Notes under the pieces: model-generated
Told to the model about the DNA's origin: nothing
Database searches by the model: none
The model's input: the letters and a program-made list of their open reading frames with translations, nothing else
Shown: piece after piece, positions 1 through 8,642 of the stretch
Layout: each line of letters starts with the position of its first letter
Position numbering within the stretch: the stretch's first letter is position 1
Origin: JBBDWK01 sp040902885
GTDB lineage: Bacteria; Acidobacteriota; Terriglobia; Bryobacterales; Bryobacteraceae
NCBI GenBank assembly: GCA_040902885.1
Contig: JBBDWK010000012.1
Span: 1 to 44,925, forward strand
Length of the DNA: 44,925 nucleotides
Direction of reading: 5' to 3'
Made by a program: the position numbers and the translations under genes

Positions 1-1568
1 AGCGCCGGCAGTCCGCCCGCCTTATCGTTGACGTTGATGCCCGGAATGCCCACGGCGTCAGCCGTGTTGAACTGGTTGTTCAAGGGATTGATGTTCTGAT
101 TCCACCGCACGACGCCCACGCGAGATTCGTTGATGAGCGCGGGCGAGAACACTTTGACGTAGTTGAAGACGGCAGACTGGTTGCGAAGGGGCGTGGTGGT
201 TGCCGAACTCGGACCGGTCGCCGAAAGATAGGCGCCGATGGGAACGCCGGGACCCGGCGCGGCGGGAAGCACTCCGGGAGTAATCAAATTCGTATCGTCG
301 AAGCTGTACTTGAAAAAAAACCTGTCCGCGCTGCCGACGTTCTGGTCCAGGCGAACATCGAACTGATCCGTGCGCTGCTCGATATTCGGATTGAAGGCGA
401 AATTGCGCGTCTCTCCCGGATCTGTGGGCGATGGCAGCAGTCCGAAGATCTTCACCGCCGCCGGATCCAGCCGTGTCGCGGGAATGCGGTTTCCGGCAAA
501 CGGCGCGCGCACCGGGGTATTGCCGGGTCCCGGAACCAGCGTGTATGGATCGAAGATCGCGGCGCGCAAGGCGCTGAAATCTCCAGTTTGAACCATGTTC
601 CGCTGGGCCAGCGTGGGAATCGTGGAAATCGCGCTTAACGGCTGGCGCAGACGAATGCCCTGATAATCGCCGAAGAAGAAGGTCTTGTCGCGGCGGATGG
701 GGCCGCCGAACGTTCCGCCAAACTCGTTCCTGCGGAAGGGCGGGCGCGGCTGATTCAGCCGGTTGTTGAAGAAGCTGTTTGCGTCGAGCTTGTCGTTCCG
801 CAAAAACTCGTAGGCGCTGCCGCGGTAGCGGTTAGTGCCGGACTTGCTCTGAACGATGGTAACGGCGCCCGCCGCAACCCCGTACTCGGCGGAATAGTTG
901 CTGGTGAGAACACGCATCTCCTGAATCGAATCCACTGTGGGCACCATGATGAGGGTGCTCAGCCAGAGATTGCGGTTGACCATTCCGTCGATGAAATAGC
1001 TGTTGTTCTGGGCGCTCGATCCGTTGACGCTGATGTTCACATCTCCGCGCATGGCGTAGGGCGAGGTGGTCAGGTTCCCGCTGGAACCTGCATACGCCCC
1101 CGGGCCCAGCAGGACCAGCGAGGTGAACGTCCTGCTCTTCAGCGGCATCTCGATCATCTGCTCGTTGTCAACCAGCGAGGAAACCATTGCGGTCTGGGAT
1201 TGCAGCAGAGGCGGCGCTGCCGTGACCTCCACCGTCTGTTGCACATCGCCGAGGGTGAGCTGCAAGTCGACCGTCAAGGAATCGGCGGCCGTCAGGGTGA
1301 TTCCGCTTCGCACCAGTCTCTGAAAGCCGGGGTGCTCAACCTGGATTCGGTATTCGCCGGTGGGCATGGAGTAGGCCGCATACTGGCCGGCCTCGTTGGT
1401 GGTCGCGGAGCGGGAGAAGGCCGTGCCTTCATTCACCAGAAGGATTTTGGCCCCGGGAATTACGGCTCCCGCCTGATCCGTCACAATGCCGGCGATGGTG
1501 CCGCTCACTTGTGCGGCAACGGGCAAGGCAGCCAGCGCAAGAACAACCAACCGCAAATGAAATTTCAT
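1..1568 (-). CDS. TonB-dependent receptor, Oar-like, 3' end cut by window edge
   Basis: Translating the minus strand from the ATG at 1568 gives an open frame that runs off the left edge, about 522 residues. It opens with a signal peptide (MKFHLRLVVLALAALPVAAQ), followed by a carboxypeptidase-regulatory-like beta domain (about residues 22-105, with VSGTIAGIVTDQAGAVIPGA and a TTNEAGQY turn). A TonB plug follows (VNGSSAQNNSYFIDGM, SAEYGVAAGAVTIVQSKSGTN), then the first barrel strands (FGGTFGGPIRRDKTFFFGDY). This order is typical of the large Oar/SusC-like receptors of Acidobacteria, usually 1000-1200 residues, so roughly half is missing. A GAGG ribosome site lies a few bases upstream of the ATG. 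It starts 57 bp after the oxidase operon and may have its own promoter, though I see no convincing one. The substrate is unknown; polysaccharide or peptide uptake is the usual guess. Confidence 0.9.
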   Translation of the reverse strand, partial: MKFHLRLVVLALAALPVAAQVSGTIAGIVTDQAGAVIPGAKILLVNEGTAFSRSATTNEAGQYAAYSMPTGEYRIQVEHPGFQRLVRSGITLTAADSLTVDLQLTLGDVQQTVEVTAAPPLLQSQTAMVSSLVDNEQMIEMPLKSRTFTSLVLLGPGAYAGSSGNLTTSPYAMRGDVNISVNGSSAQNNSYFIDGMVNRNLWLSTLIMVPTVDSIQEMRVLTSNYSAEYGVAAGAVTIVQSKSGTNRYRGSAYEFLRNDKLDANSFFNNRLNQPRPPFRRNEFGGTFGGPIRRDKTFFFGDYQGIRLRQPLSAISTIPTLAQRNMVQTGDFSALRAAIFDPYTLVPGPGNTPVRAPFAGNRIPATRLDPAAVKIFGLLPSPTDPGETRNFAFNPNIEQRTDQFDVRLDQNVGSADRFFFKYSFDDTNLITPGVLPAAPGPGVPIGAYLSATGPSSATTTPLRNQSAVFNYVKVFSPALINESRVGVVRWNQNINPLNNQFNTADAVGIPGINVNDKAGGLPA

Positions 1569-1625
1569 GTTTTCGACCTCGAGAAGCTGCTTGAGGGAAA
1601 GCATATCACGGCCGCTCGGCGCCGA

Positions 1626-1925
1626 TTACTGCGCCACGCCCGTCAGCCAGCCGCGGCTGAGATAATCGGTCAGCGTGATGAAAATCAGAATGCCCAGCCA
1701 CAGGAAGCCGCTGGCCACCACCAGTTTCGTCAGACGCGTGCTGTAGCGGACGTGCATAAAGAACAGCACCACCAGCAGCGCCTTCACCACCGCGATGGTC
1801 AGGGCCACGACGTTGTTGAATGGGCCGAGGTCGATGAACGACGCCCCCACGGTGACGAGCGTCAGCGCGATCAGCGCGCCGAAAATCATGTAGTACAGCT
1901 TCTTGGGAACGATGTGGTCGGACAT
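1626..1925 (-). CDS. Cytochrome c oxidase subunit IV (caa3 type)
   Basis: A 99-residue membrane protein with three predicted helices (about 10-30, 35-58 and 69-87). It matches prokaryotic cytochrome oxidase subunit IV in size and in the motif region KALLVVLFFMHVRYS, where the family carries a conserved K...FMH sequence. It is the last gene of the oxidase cluster, 6 bp after the subunit III stop. Subunit IV has no redox centre and is thought to stabilise the CuB site during assembly. The identification rests on position, length and topology as much as on sequence, because the family is poorly conserved. Confidence 0.88.
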   Translation of the reverse strand: MSDHIVPKKLYYMIFGALIALTLVTVGASFIDLGPFNNVVALTIAVVKALLVVLFFMHVRYSTRLTKLVVASGFLWLGILIFITLTDYLSRGWLTGVAQ

Positions 1926-1931
1926 AATTCT

Positions 1932-2585
1932 TCAGTGCCGCCCTAACAGATAAAGCAGAGGAAACAGAAAGATCCAGACGATGTCCACGAAGTGCCAGTA
2001 CAGCCCCACCAGCTCGATCGGCGTGTTGTACTCCGCCGAGTAGCGCCCTCTTCGGGCCTGCCATGCCAGCACCGACAGCATTCCGATTCCAATAATCATG
2101 TGCAGCGCGTGCAGCCCCGTCGTTCCGAAGTAGATCGAGTAGAACAACTGCACCTGCCGCGAAAACGGTCCTTCAAACTGGAAGTTCGGTCCCGGAACCA
2201 GATGGTGCGCAAACTTATCGGCGTACTCGAATGCCTTGATGCCGAGGAAGACCGATCCCAGCAGGATGGTCAGCAGCAGGCACGCGATCAGCGCCTTGCG
2301 GCTGCCCAGTTGCGCGCCATGCACGGCCAGCGCCATGGTGAGACTGCTGCAGATCAGAACCACTGTGTTGATCGCGCCCAGCGTGATGTTCAGATGATGG
2401 CTGCCGGCTTCAAACGCCGTCGGATAAAGCGTCCGGTAGATCACATAGGCCGTGAACAAGCCGCCGAAGAACATGATCTCGGTGACCAGGAAGACCCACA
2501 TGCCCAGCGTGGATGCGTCGCGCTGCTGCTCCACGGTATCGAACTGGTGCCTGAGGGCCAGCGAGTGTTCGCCACTTTCAGTCAC
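1932..2585 (-). CDS. ctaE: Cytochrome c oxidase subunit III
   Basis: A 217-residue integral membrane subunit of the haem-copper oxidase. Conserved subunit III signatures are visible: WVFLVTEIMFFGGLFTAY near the N-terminus, GLHALHMIIGI, and the C-terminal block YWHFVDIVWIFLFPLLYL. It carries no metals and supports proton uptake stability in subunit I. I chose the GTG start at 2585 and not the ATG at 2615. A strong GGGAGG ribosome site sits 6 bp before the GTG, and the overlap with the end of subunit I is then only 8 bp instead of 38. Subunit IV follows after 6 bp. Confidence 0.93.
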   Translation of the reverse strand: MTESGEHSLALRHQFDTVEQQRDASTLGMWVFLVTEIMFFGGLFTAYVIYRTLYPTAFEAGSHHLNITLGAINTVVLICSSLTMALAVHGAQLGSRKALIACLLLTILLGSVFLGIKAFEYADKFAHHLVPGPNFQFEGPFSRQVQLFYSIYFGTTGLHALHMIIGIGMLSVLAWQARRGRYSAEYNTPIELVGLYWHFVDIVWIFLFPLLYLLGRH

Positions 2586-4197
2586 CAACCACCTCCCGCT
2601 CGCGCGAATACTCATAAGCCTCGTGCGTCACCACCGGCGTCTCCTCGAAATTTTCGGTTGGCGGCGGCGATGCCGTTTGCCATTCGAGACCCACGGCCTT
2701 CCAGGGATTCGCGCCCGCGACCCGGCCGTAACGCAGCGACCAGATGAAGTAAATCATGGGCAGCAGATATCCTACGGCCAGGATGGAGGCGCCCGCGGTG
2801 GACATCACGTTCAGCACCTGAAACTCGTCCGGGTAGGCGTGGTAGCGGCGCGGCATTCCGAGGTAGCCCAGCAGGAATTGCGGAAAAAACGTAACGTTAA
2901 AGCCGACAAAGATCAGCAGCGCGCCCAGCTTGGCCCACAATTCCGGATACATGCGCCCCGTCATCTTGGGCCACCAGTAGTGCATGCCTCCCAGATAACC
3001 CATCACCGCGCCGCCCACCATGATGTAGTGAAAGTGCGCCACGACGAAGTAAGTGTCGTGAACGTGCACGTCCAGGCCCAGCGCCGCCAGGAACAGCCCG
3101 GTCATGCCGCCGATGGTGAACAGGCCGATGAACCCGAACGCATAGAGCATCGGTGTCTGCAGGGAGATGGATCCCCGGAACAGCGTCGCCGTCCAGTTGA
3201 AGACCTTGACGGCCGAAGGAATGGCCACCGCGTAGCTAAGGAAGGAGAAGATCATGCCTGCATACACGGACTGGCCGGAGACGAACATGTGATGTCCCCA
3301 TACCAGAAAGCCGAACACGGCGATGGCGACGCTGGCAAAGGCCACAAATGCATAGCCGAAAACCCTTTTGCGTGAAAAAGCCGCGACCAGCTCGCTGGTG
3401 ACTCCCATGGCCGGCAGCACCATGATGTATACGGCCGGATGGGAGTAGAACCAGAACAGGTGCTGAAACAGGATCGGGTCCCCGCCCAGCGCGGGATCGA
3501 AGATGCCGATGCGGAGGCCGCGCTCGACGGCCACCAGAAGCAGCGTCACCGCGATCACCGGTGTGCCCAGCACCATGATGAGGCTGGTGGCATAATGCGA
3601 CCAGACGAACAATGGCAGCCGGAACCAGTGCATTCCGGGGGCCCGCATGCGGTGGATGGTGACGATGAAGTTCAGACCGGTCAGGATCGATGAAAAGCCC
3701 GCGATGAAAATCCCGACCGCGGTCGACATCACATACGTATTTGAGAACGCTGTGCTGTAAGGGGTATAGAAGGTCCAGCCGGTATCCACGCCCCCGGCGA
3801 GCATCGCGTACAGCGCAAATACCCCTCCCGCCACGGCCAGGTACCAGCTCAACAAATTCAGCTTCGGAAACGCCAGGTCTTTTGCCCCGATCATGATCGG
3901 AATCAAAAAATTCCCCAGCACGGCCGGGATCGACGGGATCAGAAAGAAGAAGACCATGATGATCCCGTGCATGGTGAAGAACTTGTTGTAAGTCTCCGAC
4001 TGCACCAGGTCGCCGGCCGGCGTCAGCAGCTCCAGACGGATCAGCACAGCAAACATGCCGCCGAGAAAGAAGAATAGCGTAATGCTGGCCAGATATAGCA
4101 GGGCGATGCGCTTGTGGTCCTGCGTCAGCAGCCAGCTCCGGATGCCGTACTCTTTATTTAAGTAATGCTCGCGCGTTTCTACAGGTGCCGTAATCAT
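2578..4197 (-). CDS. ctaD: Cytochrome c oxidase subunit I, A2-type haem-copper oxidase
   Basis: The 539-residue catalytic subunit reduces oxygen to water and pumps protons. Visible ligands are H77 (low-spin haem), H253, H302 and H303 (CuB), H388 (high-spin haem) and H390 (low-spin haem). Y257 would form the His-Tyr crosslink, and K331 in SAVKVFNW is the K-channel lysine. The helix VI motif is YSHPAVY (251-257): the glutamate of A1 oxidases is replaced and the tyrosine-serine pair of the A2 subfamily is present. The gene starts 6 bp after the subunit II stop and its end overlaps subunit III. Together with a subunit II carrying cytochrome c this is a caa3-type oxidase. Family and subtype are well supported by these residues. 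Confidence 0.97.
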   Translation of the reverse strand: MITAPVETREHYLNKEYGIRSWLLTQDHKRIALLYLASITLFFFLGGMFAVLIRLELLTPAGDLVQSETYNKFFTMHGIIMVFFFLIPSIPAVLGNFLIPIMIGAKDLAFPKLNLLSWYLAVAGGVFALYAMLAGGVDTGWTFYTPYSTAFSNTYVMSTAVGIFIAGFSSILTGLNFIVTIHRMRAPGMHWFRLPLFVWSHYATSLIMVLGTPVIAVTLLLVAVERGLRIGIFDPALGGDPILFQHLFWFYSHPAVYIMVLPAMGVTSELVAAFSRKRVFGYAFVAFASVAIAVFGFLVWGHHMFVSGQSVYAGMIFSFLSYAVAIPSAVKVFNWTATLFRGSISLQTPMLYAFGFIGLFTIGGMTGLFLAALGLDVHVHDTYFVVAHFHYIMVGGAVMGYLGGMHYWWPKMTGRMYPELWAKLGALLIFVGFNVTFFPQFLLGYLGMPRRYHAYPDEFQVLNVMSTAGASILAVGYLLPMIYFIWSLRYGRVAGANPWKAVGLEWQTASPPPTENFEETPVVTHEAYEYSREREVVGD

Positions 4198-4203
4198 ACA
4201 AAC

Positions 4204-5190
4204 TCAACGTTGGGTGGGCGTAGCCGCGGCCGGCGCAGTCTCGCCCGGCGGCGCTTCAACTTTCGGTCCAATCGACTTGATGTACTCGACCAGCCGGATC
4301 AAATCTTCCTCGGTAACGAGGCCTTGAAAGGTCGGCATGATGTTCTGGTGACCCGACACGATCTTCGCGCCCGGATTGAGAATGGACTCGCGAAGGTAGG
4401 TTTCGTCGGCGGTCACGCGCTGTCCGTTGTCGAGCAGCACAGTGGTGCCGAACACGCCTTCCAGCCGCGGCCCGCGTCCGCGTCCATCCTCGCGATGACA
4501 GTTGTCGCACGCCAGATCCTGGAAAAGCCGCGCTCCCTGCTCGGAAAGCGATCCTTCCGCACGCCCGCCGGTCAGCCATTGCTGATAGTCGGCCGGCTCC
4601 ATGACGTACACGGAACCGACCATCCCCGAATGCTTGGTCCCGCAATACTCGGCGCAGAACAGATGGAAAACGCCCGTGCGCGTGGGCCGGAACCAGAGGG
4701 TCGAGTACCTGTTGGGGAGCACATCCCTCTTGGTCCGGAAGGCGGGAACGTAAAAGTCGTGAATCACATCCTCGGAGGTCATAATGAGCTTCACGGCGCG
4801 GCCCACCGGAACGTGCAGCTCGTTGATCTCGCGCTGGCCGCCCAGGTGCTGCACTTTCCACATCCACTGCTTGCCCACCACCCAGACTTCGGTGGCGTCG
4901 TCCGGCGCGCGAAACTGCCGGAAGTAGACTTGGGCGCCCCAGCCGAAGATGAACATGGCGATCAGGAAAGGGACGATGGTCCAGGTAAACTCCAGCGCCA
5001 GGCCGCCCTCGATCGTGGGCGGGCGTTCGTCTTCCGACCGGCGCCGGTACTTGATGGCGAAGTAGAGAATCGTTCCCGCAATCAGGACCGAAAAGAAGAC
5101 GGTCAATGCGACCAGAAACAAGTAAAGCGCGTCCACCTCGCTGGCGAAGGTGGACGCCTGGTCGGGAAATAAAGGCAGTCTTGAACCCAT
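4204..5190 (-). CDS. ctaC: Cytochrome c oxidase subunit II with fused cytochrome c domain
   Basis: The 328-residue subunit has two N-terminal membrane helices (about 22-47 and 66-88), a periplasmic cupredoxin domain and a C-terminal cytochrome c domain. The dinuclear CuA ligands are all present: H144, C179, E181, C183, H187 and M190 (CAEYCGTKHSGM). The haem c site is CDNCH at 228-232, with M285 in QNIMPTF as the likely sixth ligand. This fusion defines caa3 oxidases and lets the enzyme take electrons without a free cytochrome c. In this cluster the donor is presumably ActE or ActA of alternative complex III. The ATG lies 2 bp after the SCO stop, so translation is probably coupled. Confidence 0.97.
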   Translation of the reverse strand: MGSRLPLFPDQASTFASEVDALYLFLVALTVFFSVLIAGTILYFAIKYRRRSEDERPPTIEGGLALEFTWTIVPFLIAMFIFGWGAQVYFRQFRAPDDATEVWVVGKQWMWKVQHLGGQREINELHVPVGRAVKLIMTSEDVIHDFYVPAFRTKRDVLPNRYSTLWFRPTRTGVFHLFCAEYCGTKHSGMVGSVYVMEPADYQQWLTGGRAEGSLSEQGARLFQDLACDNCHREDGRGRGPRLEGVFGTTVLLDNGQRVTADETYLRESILNPGAKIVSGHQNIMPTFQGLVTEEDLIRLVEYIKSIGPKVEAPPGETAPAAATPTQR

Positions 5191-5192
5191 GC

Positions 5193-5975
5193 TTAGTGTT
5201 GTGCAACCCTCCCGCGCGCATCCCGGCGGAACATGATCAACAGAAAGCCGCCCAGCGCCAGGAGGGTCGCCAGGGCGGCCAGGCGCACCATGTTCATGAC
5301 CATGGCGCCGTATGTTCCAGTAGCCGGATCGTAGTGATAGCAGAAGAGCAGGATCTGATCGACGGCCGATCCGATCTTGTTCTGAGAGGCTTCCACCAGA
5401 CCCAGCCGCAAATCCCTGGAGGGATACTCGATTCCGTAGAAGTAATGCGAGATTCTGCCCTGGGGCGTGAGGACCACGATCCCGCTGGCGTGGGCGAACT
5501 GCTGCGTCTTTTCGTCCCAGGCGTAGCGGAACCCGATGGAGTCCATCAGCGCTTTGATGGACGCTTCATTCCCGGTGAGAAAATGAAATCCGGCCTCCGT
5601 TCCCGGCCGCTGAAAGCGCTTCATATAACCAGCTTTCTTGGCGGAAGCCAGGCTGGGAGTCTCGCGCGGATCGAAGCTGACGGCGATCACATCGAACTCT
5701 TTGCCTGGATCGAACGACACCGGCCGCAGGCTGCTCACAAGCCCGTTCAAAATCTGAGTACAGAGCATCGGGCACTCGTAATAGACCGGCGCCAGAACCA
5801 CCGGCTTCGAGCCGAAGAACTCTCCCAGCCGCACCTCGCGTCCCGTCTCATCGCGAAACGTGAGATCGAGCGGCGCCTGCTCGTTCAACCGCTGCTCGAA
5901 CGCGACGCTCTTCAATGCCGAAGGCCGCTCCTGTGCAGTCAAAGCAACCGCACTCAAAAACAAAAAAAACCTCAT
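5193..5975 (-). CDS. SCO1/SenC family copper chaperone
   Basis: A 260-residue protein with a short signal sequence (MRFFLFLSAVALTAQ), a thioredoxin-like SCO domain and a C-terminal membrane helix (about 232-250, followed by RRD). The copper-binding CxxxC motif is C68-P-M-L-C72, and the conserved distal histidine is in QQFAHASG. SCO proteins deliver copper to, or reduce, the CuA site of subunit II, and the subunit II gene begins 2 bp downstream. The start overlaps the preceding small gene by 4 bp (ATGA). The C-terminal anchor in place of an N-terminal one is common in SCO proteins of alternative complex III clusters, to my recollection. Confidence 0.93.
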   Translation of the reverse strand: MRFFLFLSAVALTAQERPSALKSVAFEQRLNEQAPLDLTFRDETGREVRLGEFFGSKPVVLAPVYYECPMLCTQILNGLVSSLRPVSFDPGKEFDVIAVSFDPRETPSLASAKKAGYMKRFQRPGTEAGFHFLTGNEASIKALMDSIGFRYAWDEKTQQFAHASGIVVLTPQGRISHYFYGIEYPSRDLRLGLVEASQNKIGSAVDQILLFCYHYDPATGTYGAMVMNMVRLAALATLLALGGFLLIMFRRDARGRVAQH

Positions 5976-6355
5976 TTCGCTCCTCGCCGCCCCATCACTT
6001 CAATCGCGCGATCCACCGGAATCCGCACCACTCCGGCCCGCCGGTCCACCCACCCGTAGCTGTTCAGAAGATCTTCCTCCGAGGCGCGCATCTCGCGCAT
6101 GTCGCGCGGCGGATCGGCCTGCAGCCGCGGCTCGGGCGGCACCCGCATCCGGCCCTCCGCCGCGATCGGCAGCGGCTGCGGGCTGAGCCGCGTCTCGCGC
6201 GCGGCGAACCAGTCGAACAGGAACAACATTAAGCCGGCGGAAACGATCAGGGCAATCACCAGGCCAACGACAAACTTGAGCACCGCCTTCGTATTGACGT
6301 CGGTCATGTCGTGGCGGACCTCGGGACGGTCCGTATGTTCAGTGTGCTCGGCCAT
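5972..6355 (-). CDS. Conserved 127-residue membrane protein of the ACIII/caa3 cluster, function unknown
   Basis: The protein has a charged His-rich N-terminus, one membrane helix (about 25-48) and a soluble, probably periplasmic, tail of about 75 residues. I do not recognise a named domain. The tail contains PPEPRLQADPPRDMREMRAS, then SYGWVDRRAGVVRIPVDRA; I recall similar YGWVD...VRIP tails beside ACIII genes in other genomes but cannot check this. It sits between actF (17 bp overlap) and the SCO gene (4 bp ATGA overlap), so it is translated as part of the respiratory operon. A GGAGG ribosome site lies 9 bp before the ATG. A role in assembly of ACIII, or in its contact with the oxidase, is inference from position only. 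Confidence 0.85.
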   Translation of the reverse strand: MAEHTEHTDRPEVRHDMTDVNTKAVLKFVVGLVIALIVSAGLMLFLFDWFAARETRLSPQPLPIAAEGRMRVPPEPRLQADPPRDMREMRASEEDLLNSYGWVDRRAGVVRIPVDRAIEVMGRRGAK

Positions 6356-7532
6356 GTTCCAATGCCTCCGTCAAATGCGCATCGCGCAGCGGCAGCAGCG
6401 GACGCCGGTCCAACTGCCACAGAAAAAATGCCAGCCACACGCCGCCGATTCCGGCCAGGGCCAGCGGGTCCATCCAGGACACCAGGAACCGGTGGCCCGC
6501 GAACTCGGGGACGACCATCCAGAAGACATCCACGAATCGCATGAATATCACCCAGCCGGCGATTGAGGCTATGAAGCTGTAATTCCGTTTTGCCTTGCGC
6601 GAGAGGAGCAGCGCGAAGGGCAGGAAAAAGTGAAACAGAATCAGCGCCAGACCCACGTACTCCCAACCGCCTGTGAGCCGCCGGATGTACCAGGGAATCT
6701 CTTCCGGCAGGTTCCCGGACCAGATAATCAGAAGCTGCGAGAAGGCAAAGTAGGCCCACAGCATGACGAAGGTGAGCATCAGTTTCCCCAGGTCCTGCAG
6801 ATGGTCCGGCCGGATCACCTCGGCGAGCGGACTGGTCCGGGCCAGCAGGACTGTTGCGGCAATGACGAATGCCATGGCCGACAAGGCTTGCCCTCCCATA
6901 AACAGAACGCCGTAGATGGTAGAGAACCAGTGCGGGTCGAGCGACATTACCCAGTCCACGGAAGCGAACGTGACGGTCGCGCCATACAGCAGCAGCCCGG
7001 GGCCGCTCAGCAATTGCATCTTCCGCGCCATGGGCTCGGGTCCCCGCTGGTCCTGCTCGAGCGACCAGCGATTCAGAAAGTATGCGACGGCGAGCCAGAC
7101 GGCAAAGTAGAGAACGGCGCGCGCCAGGAAAAAGGGAACGTTGAGGTATGCCTCTTTGTGCTGCAGGATCGCGTCGCGCGCCATCACTTCCGGCCGTGCC
7201 CAGATGTACAGATAGCGGACGCCGAAGGCCAGCGGCAGGAACAGCACGGCCATCAGTGGCAGGGTTCGCGTAACCGATTCGAGCAGGCGCCGGATCACCA
7301 GCCCCCAGGCGCCGCCCGTAAGATGATGCAACATGATGATGGCGAGCGAGCCCAGGGCGATGCCGATCACGAAGACATAGGCAGTCAGATAAGACCGGAA
7401 AAATTGCTCGGGGCTGAAGAGCCCGCCAATGGCGCAGAGCAAGAGCGCGGCGGCGCCCACCATACCGGCCATCTTCCGGTAGCGATCGAGATCGCGAGCG
7501 GTTTCAGCGGAAATCGCAAAGGAAGGAGTCAT
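6339..7532 (-). CDS. actF: Alternative complex III subunit ActF (quinol:cytochrome c oxidoreductase membrane subunit)
   Basis: A 397-residue polytopic membrane protein with about ten hydrophobic segments, the size and position expected of ActF, one of two NrfD/PsrC-like subunits of ACIII. Landmarks are IIMLHHLTGGAWGLVIRRLL in an early loop and WSGNLPEEIPWYIRRLTGGW later. I start it at the ATG at 7532, which overlaps the actE stop as ATGA; upstream extension in the same frame only shadows actE. ActF packs against ActC and is proposed to contribute to proton translocation rather than to quinol oxidation. It precedes the 127-residue gene with a 17 bp overlap. Confidence 0.92.
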   Translation of the reverse strand: MTPSFAISAETARDLDRYRKMAGMVGAAALLLCAIGGLFSPEQFFRSYLTAYVFVIGIALGSLAIIMLHHLTGGAWGLVIRRLLESVTRTLPLMAVLFLPLAFGVRYLYIWARPEVMARDAILQHKEAYLNVPFFLARAVLYFAVWLAVAYFLNRWSLEQDQRGPEPMARKMQLLSGPGLLLYGATVTFASVDWVMSLDPHWFSTIYGVLFMGGQALSAMAFVIAATVLLARTSPLAEVIRPDHLQDLGKLMLTFVMLWAYFAFSQLLIIWSGNLPEEIPWYIRRLTGGWEYVGLALILFHFFLPFALLLSRKAKRNYSFIASIAGWVIFMRFVDVFWMVVPEFAGHRFLVSWMDPLALAGIGGVWLAFFLWQLDRRPLLPLRDAHLTEALEHGRAH

Positions 7533-8116
7533 TGGGGTAGCTTTTCGCGCACCTCGGCGGCAACATCGGGTGGCAGAGCGTTCAGCGGGGCGTTCTGGCT
7601 GAACTGAAGCACGCGGATGTAAGCGGCGATAGCCCACCGGTCCGCTGGCGGGATCTGCGCCGAGTAGTCGGGCATGGCCCCGAAGCCATTGGTGACCACG
7701 TCGAAGATATGGCCGACTGGCGCCTCGCGCAGCCGGTCCGTGTGGAAGGACGGAGGCCGCCGGTAGCCGCGCCGCACGATCATTCCCAGACCGGAGCCCA
7801 GACGATCGTGGCACGGAGAGCAGAAGATGTTATACCGCTCCTGCCCGCGCCGCAGCAGTTGCTCTGTCACCGGAACCGGCAGCGTGGCCACGGGCTGATT
7901 GCCCGCCATGCCCGTGTCGAACAGCGGCTGATCCTGTAGATACCCTCGCGGCACGGTGCCGGGCACAAGGAGCCGGGAGGAGCGGTGATCGTCAAAGAAG
8001 GTTGTGTACTCGAGCGGCCGGAACCTGGAATGGTCGTGCATGTCCTGCCGGCATCCGGCCAGCAGCATCAGAGCCAGGATCGTTCCTCCGGCGGCCGCAC
8101 GAGCTCTAATGGGCAA
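7529..8116 (-). CDS. actE: Alternative complex III subunit ActE, monohaem cytochrome c lipoprotein
   Basis: A 195-residue protein with a lipoprotein signal (LALMLLAGC, acylated C22). One haem c site, CSPCH, lies at 99-103, and M148 in GFGAMPDYS is the likely axial methionine. ActE is the monohaem cytochrome of ACIII and is thought to hand electrons to the terminal oxidase. The start is a TTG at 8116. It is preceded by a very strong GGGAGGTGA ribosome site at 6 bp spacing and overlaps the actD stop by 11 bp; no better in-frame start exists before the lipobox. The end overlaps actF by 4 bp. Confidence 0.94.
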   Translation of the reverse strand: MPIRARAAAGGTILALMLLAGCRQDMHDHSRFRPLEYTTFFDDHRSSRLLVPGTVPRGYLQDQPLFDTGMAGNQPVATLPVPVTEQLLRRGQERYNIFCSPCHDRLGSGLGMIVRRGYRRPPSFHTDRLREAPVGHIFDVVTNGFGAMPDYSAQIPPADRWAIAAYIRVLQFSQNAPLNALPPDVAAEVREKLPQ

Positions 8117-8642
8117 CTTCGCTCACCTCCCGCGGCGCAAGACTCTCCAGAAACCGGGCCGTCTCATGGTGCTCGAATCGCGGATCGGCGGACTCGATGC
8201 AGAGGAAGAACCGGCTCCGCGAGGCGAGCGCAAACCGCGGCACATTGAAAACCGGGTGATAGGGCATGGGAAGGCCGTTCACAGCGAGCATTCCCAGAAC
8301 CGCCGCGATCCCGGCGGCGAGAATCGTCATTTCAAAGGTCACGGGAATGAATGCCGGCATGCTGTGCAACGGGCGTCCGCCGATGTTGAGCGGATAGTTG
8401 ATCACGGAGACCCAGTATTGAAGCAGATAACCGCTTAAACCACCCACAATGCCGCCTATGAGCACAATCAACGGCAGGTAGCCGCGGCGATGCTCCATGG
8501 CTTCGTGCAGTTCCTCGATGGGATACGGGCTGTAGGCGTCAAAATTGCGGTATCCCGCCTGGGTCGTCTTCCGCGCGGCTTCCACCAGCGCAGCCGGACT
8601 TTCGAACTCCGCCATGAGCCCGTAAATCGGCTTCTTGGTCAT
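8106..8642 (-). CDS. actD: Alternative complex III subunit ActD (DUF3341)
   Basis: A 178-residue protein with a cytoplasmic N-terminal ferredoxin-like part (about 1-50, PIYGLMAEFESPAALVEAAR and SPYPIEELHEAM) and two membrane helices (about 56-80 and 100-122). This is the DUF3341 architecture of ActD. The protein has no cofactor and anchors the peripheral ActB/ActA module to the membrane part of ACIII. It overlaps the actC stop by 4 bp (ATGA) and the actE start by 11 bp, which fits stoichiometric production. Confidence 0.94.
   Translation of the reverse strand: MTKKPIYGLMAEFESPAALVEAARKTTQAGYRNFDAYSPYPIEELHEAMEHRRGYLPLIVLIGGIVGGLSGYLLQYWVSVINYPLNIGGRPLHSMPAFIPVTFEMTILAAGIAAVLGMLAVNGLPMPYHPVFNVPRFALASRSRFFLCIESADPRFEHHETARFLESLAPREVSEVAH

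Noticed and set aside
2586..2615. Longer start for oxidase subunit III at ATG 2615
   Set aside because: It would overlap subunit I by 38 bp and lacks the strong GGGAGG site that precedes the GTG at 2585.
7533..7814. N-terminal extension of actF to 7814
   Set aside because: The added residues are an Arg/Pro/Ala-rich shadow of actE. The ATG at 7532 overlaps the actE stop in the usual ATGA manner.
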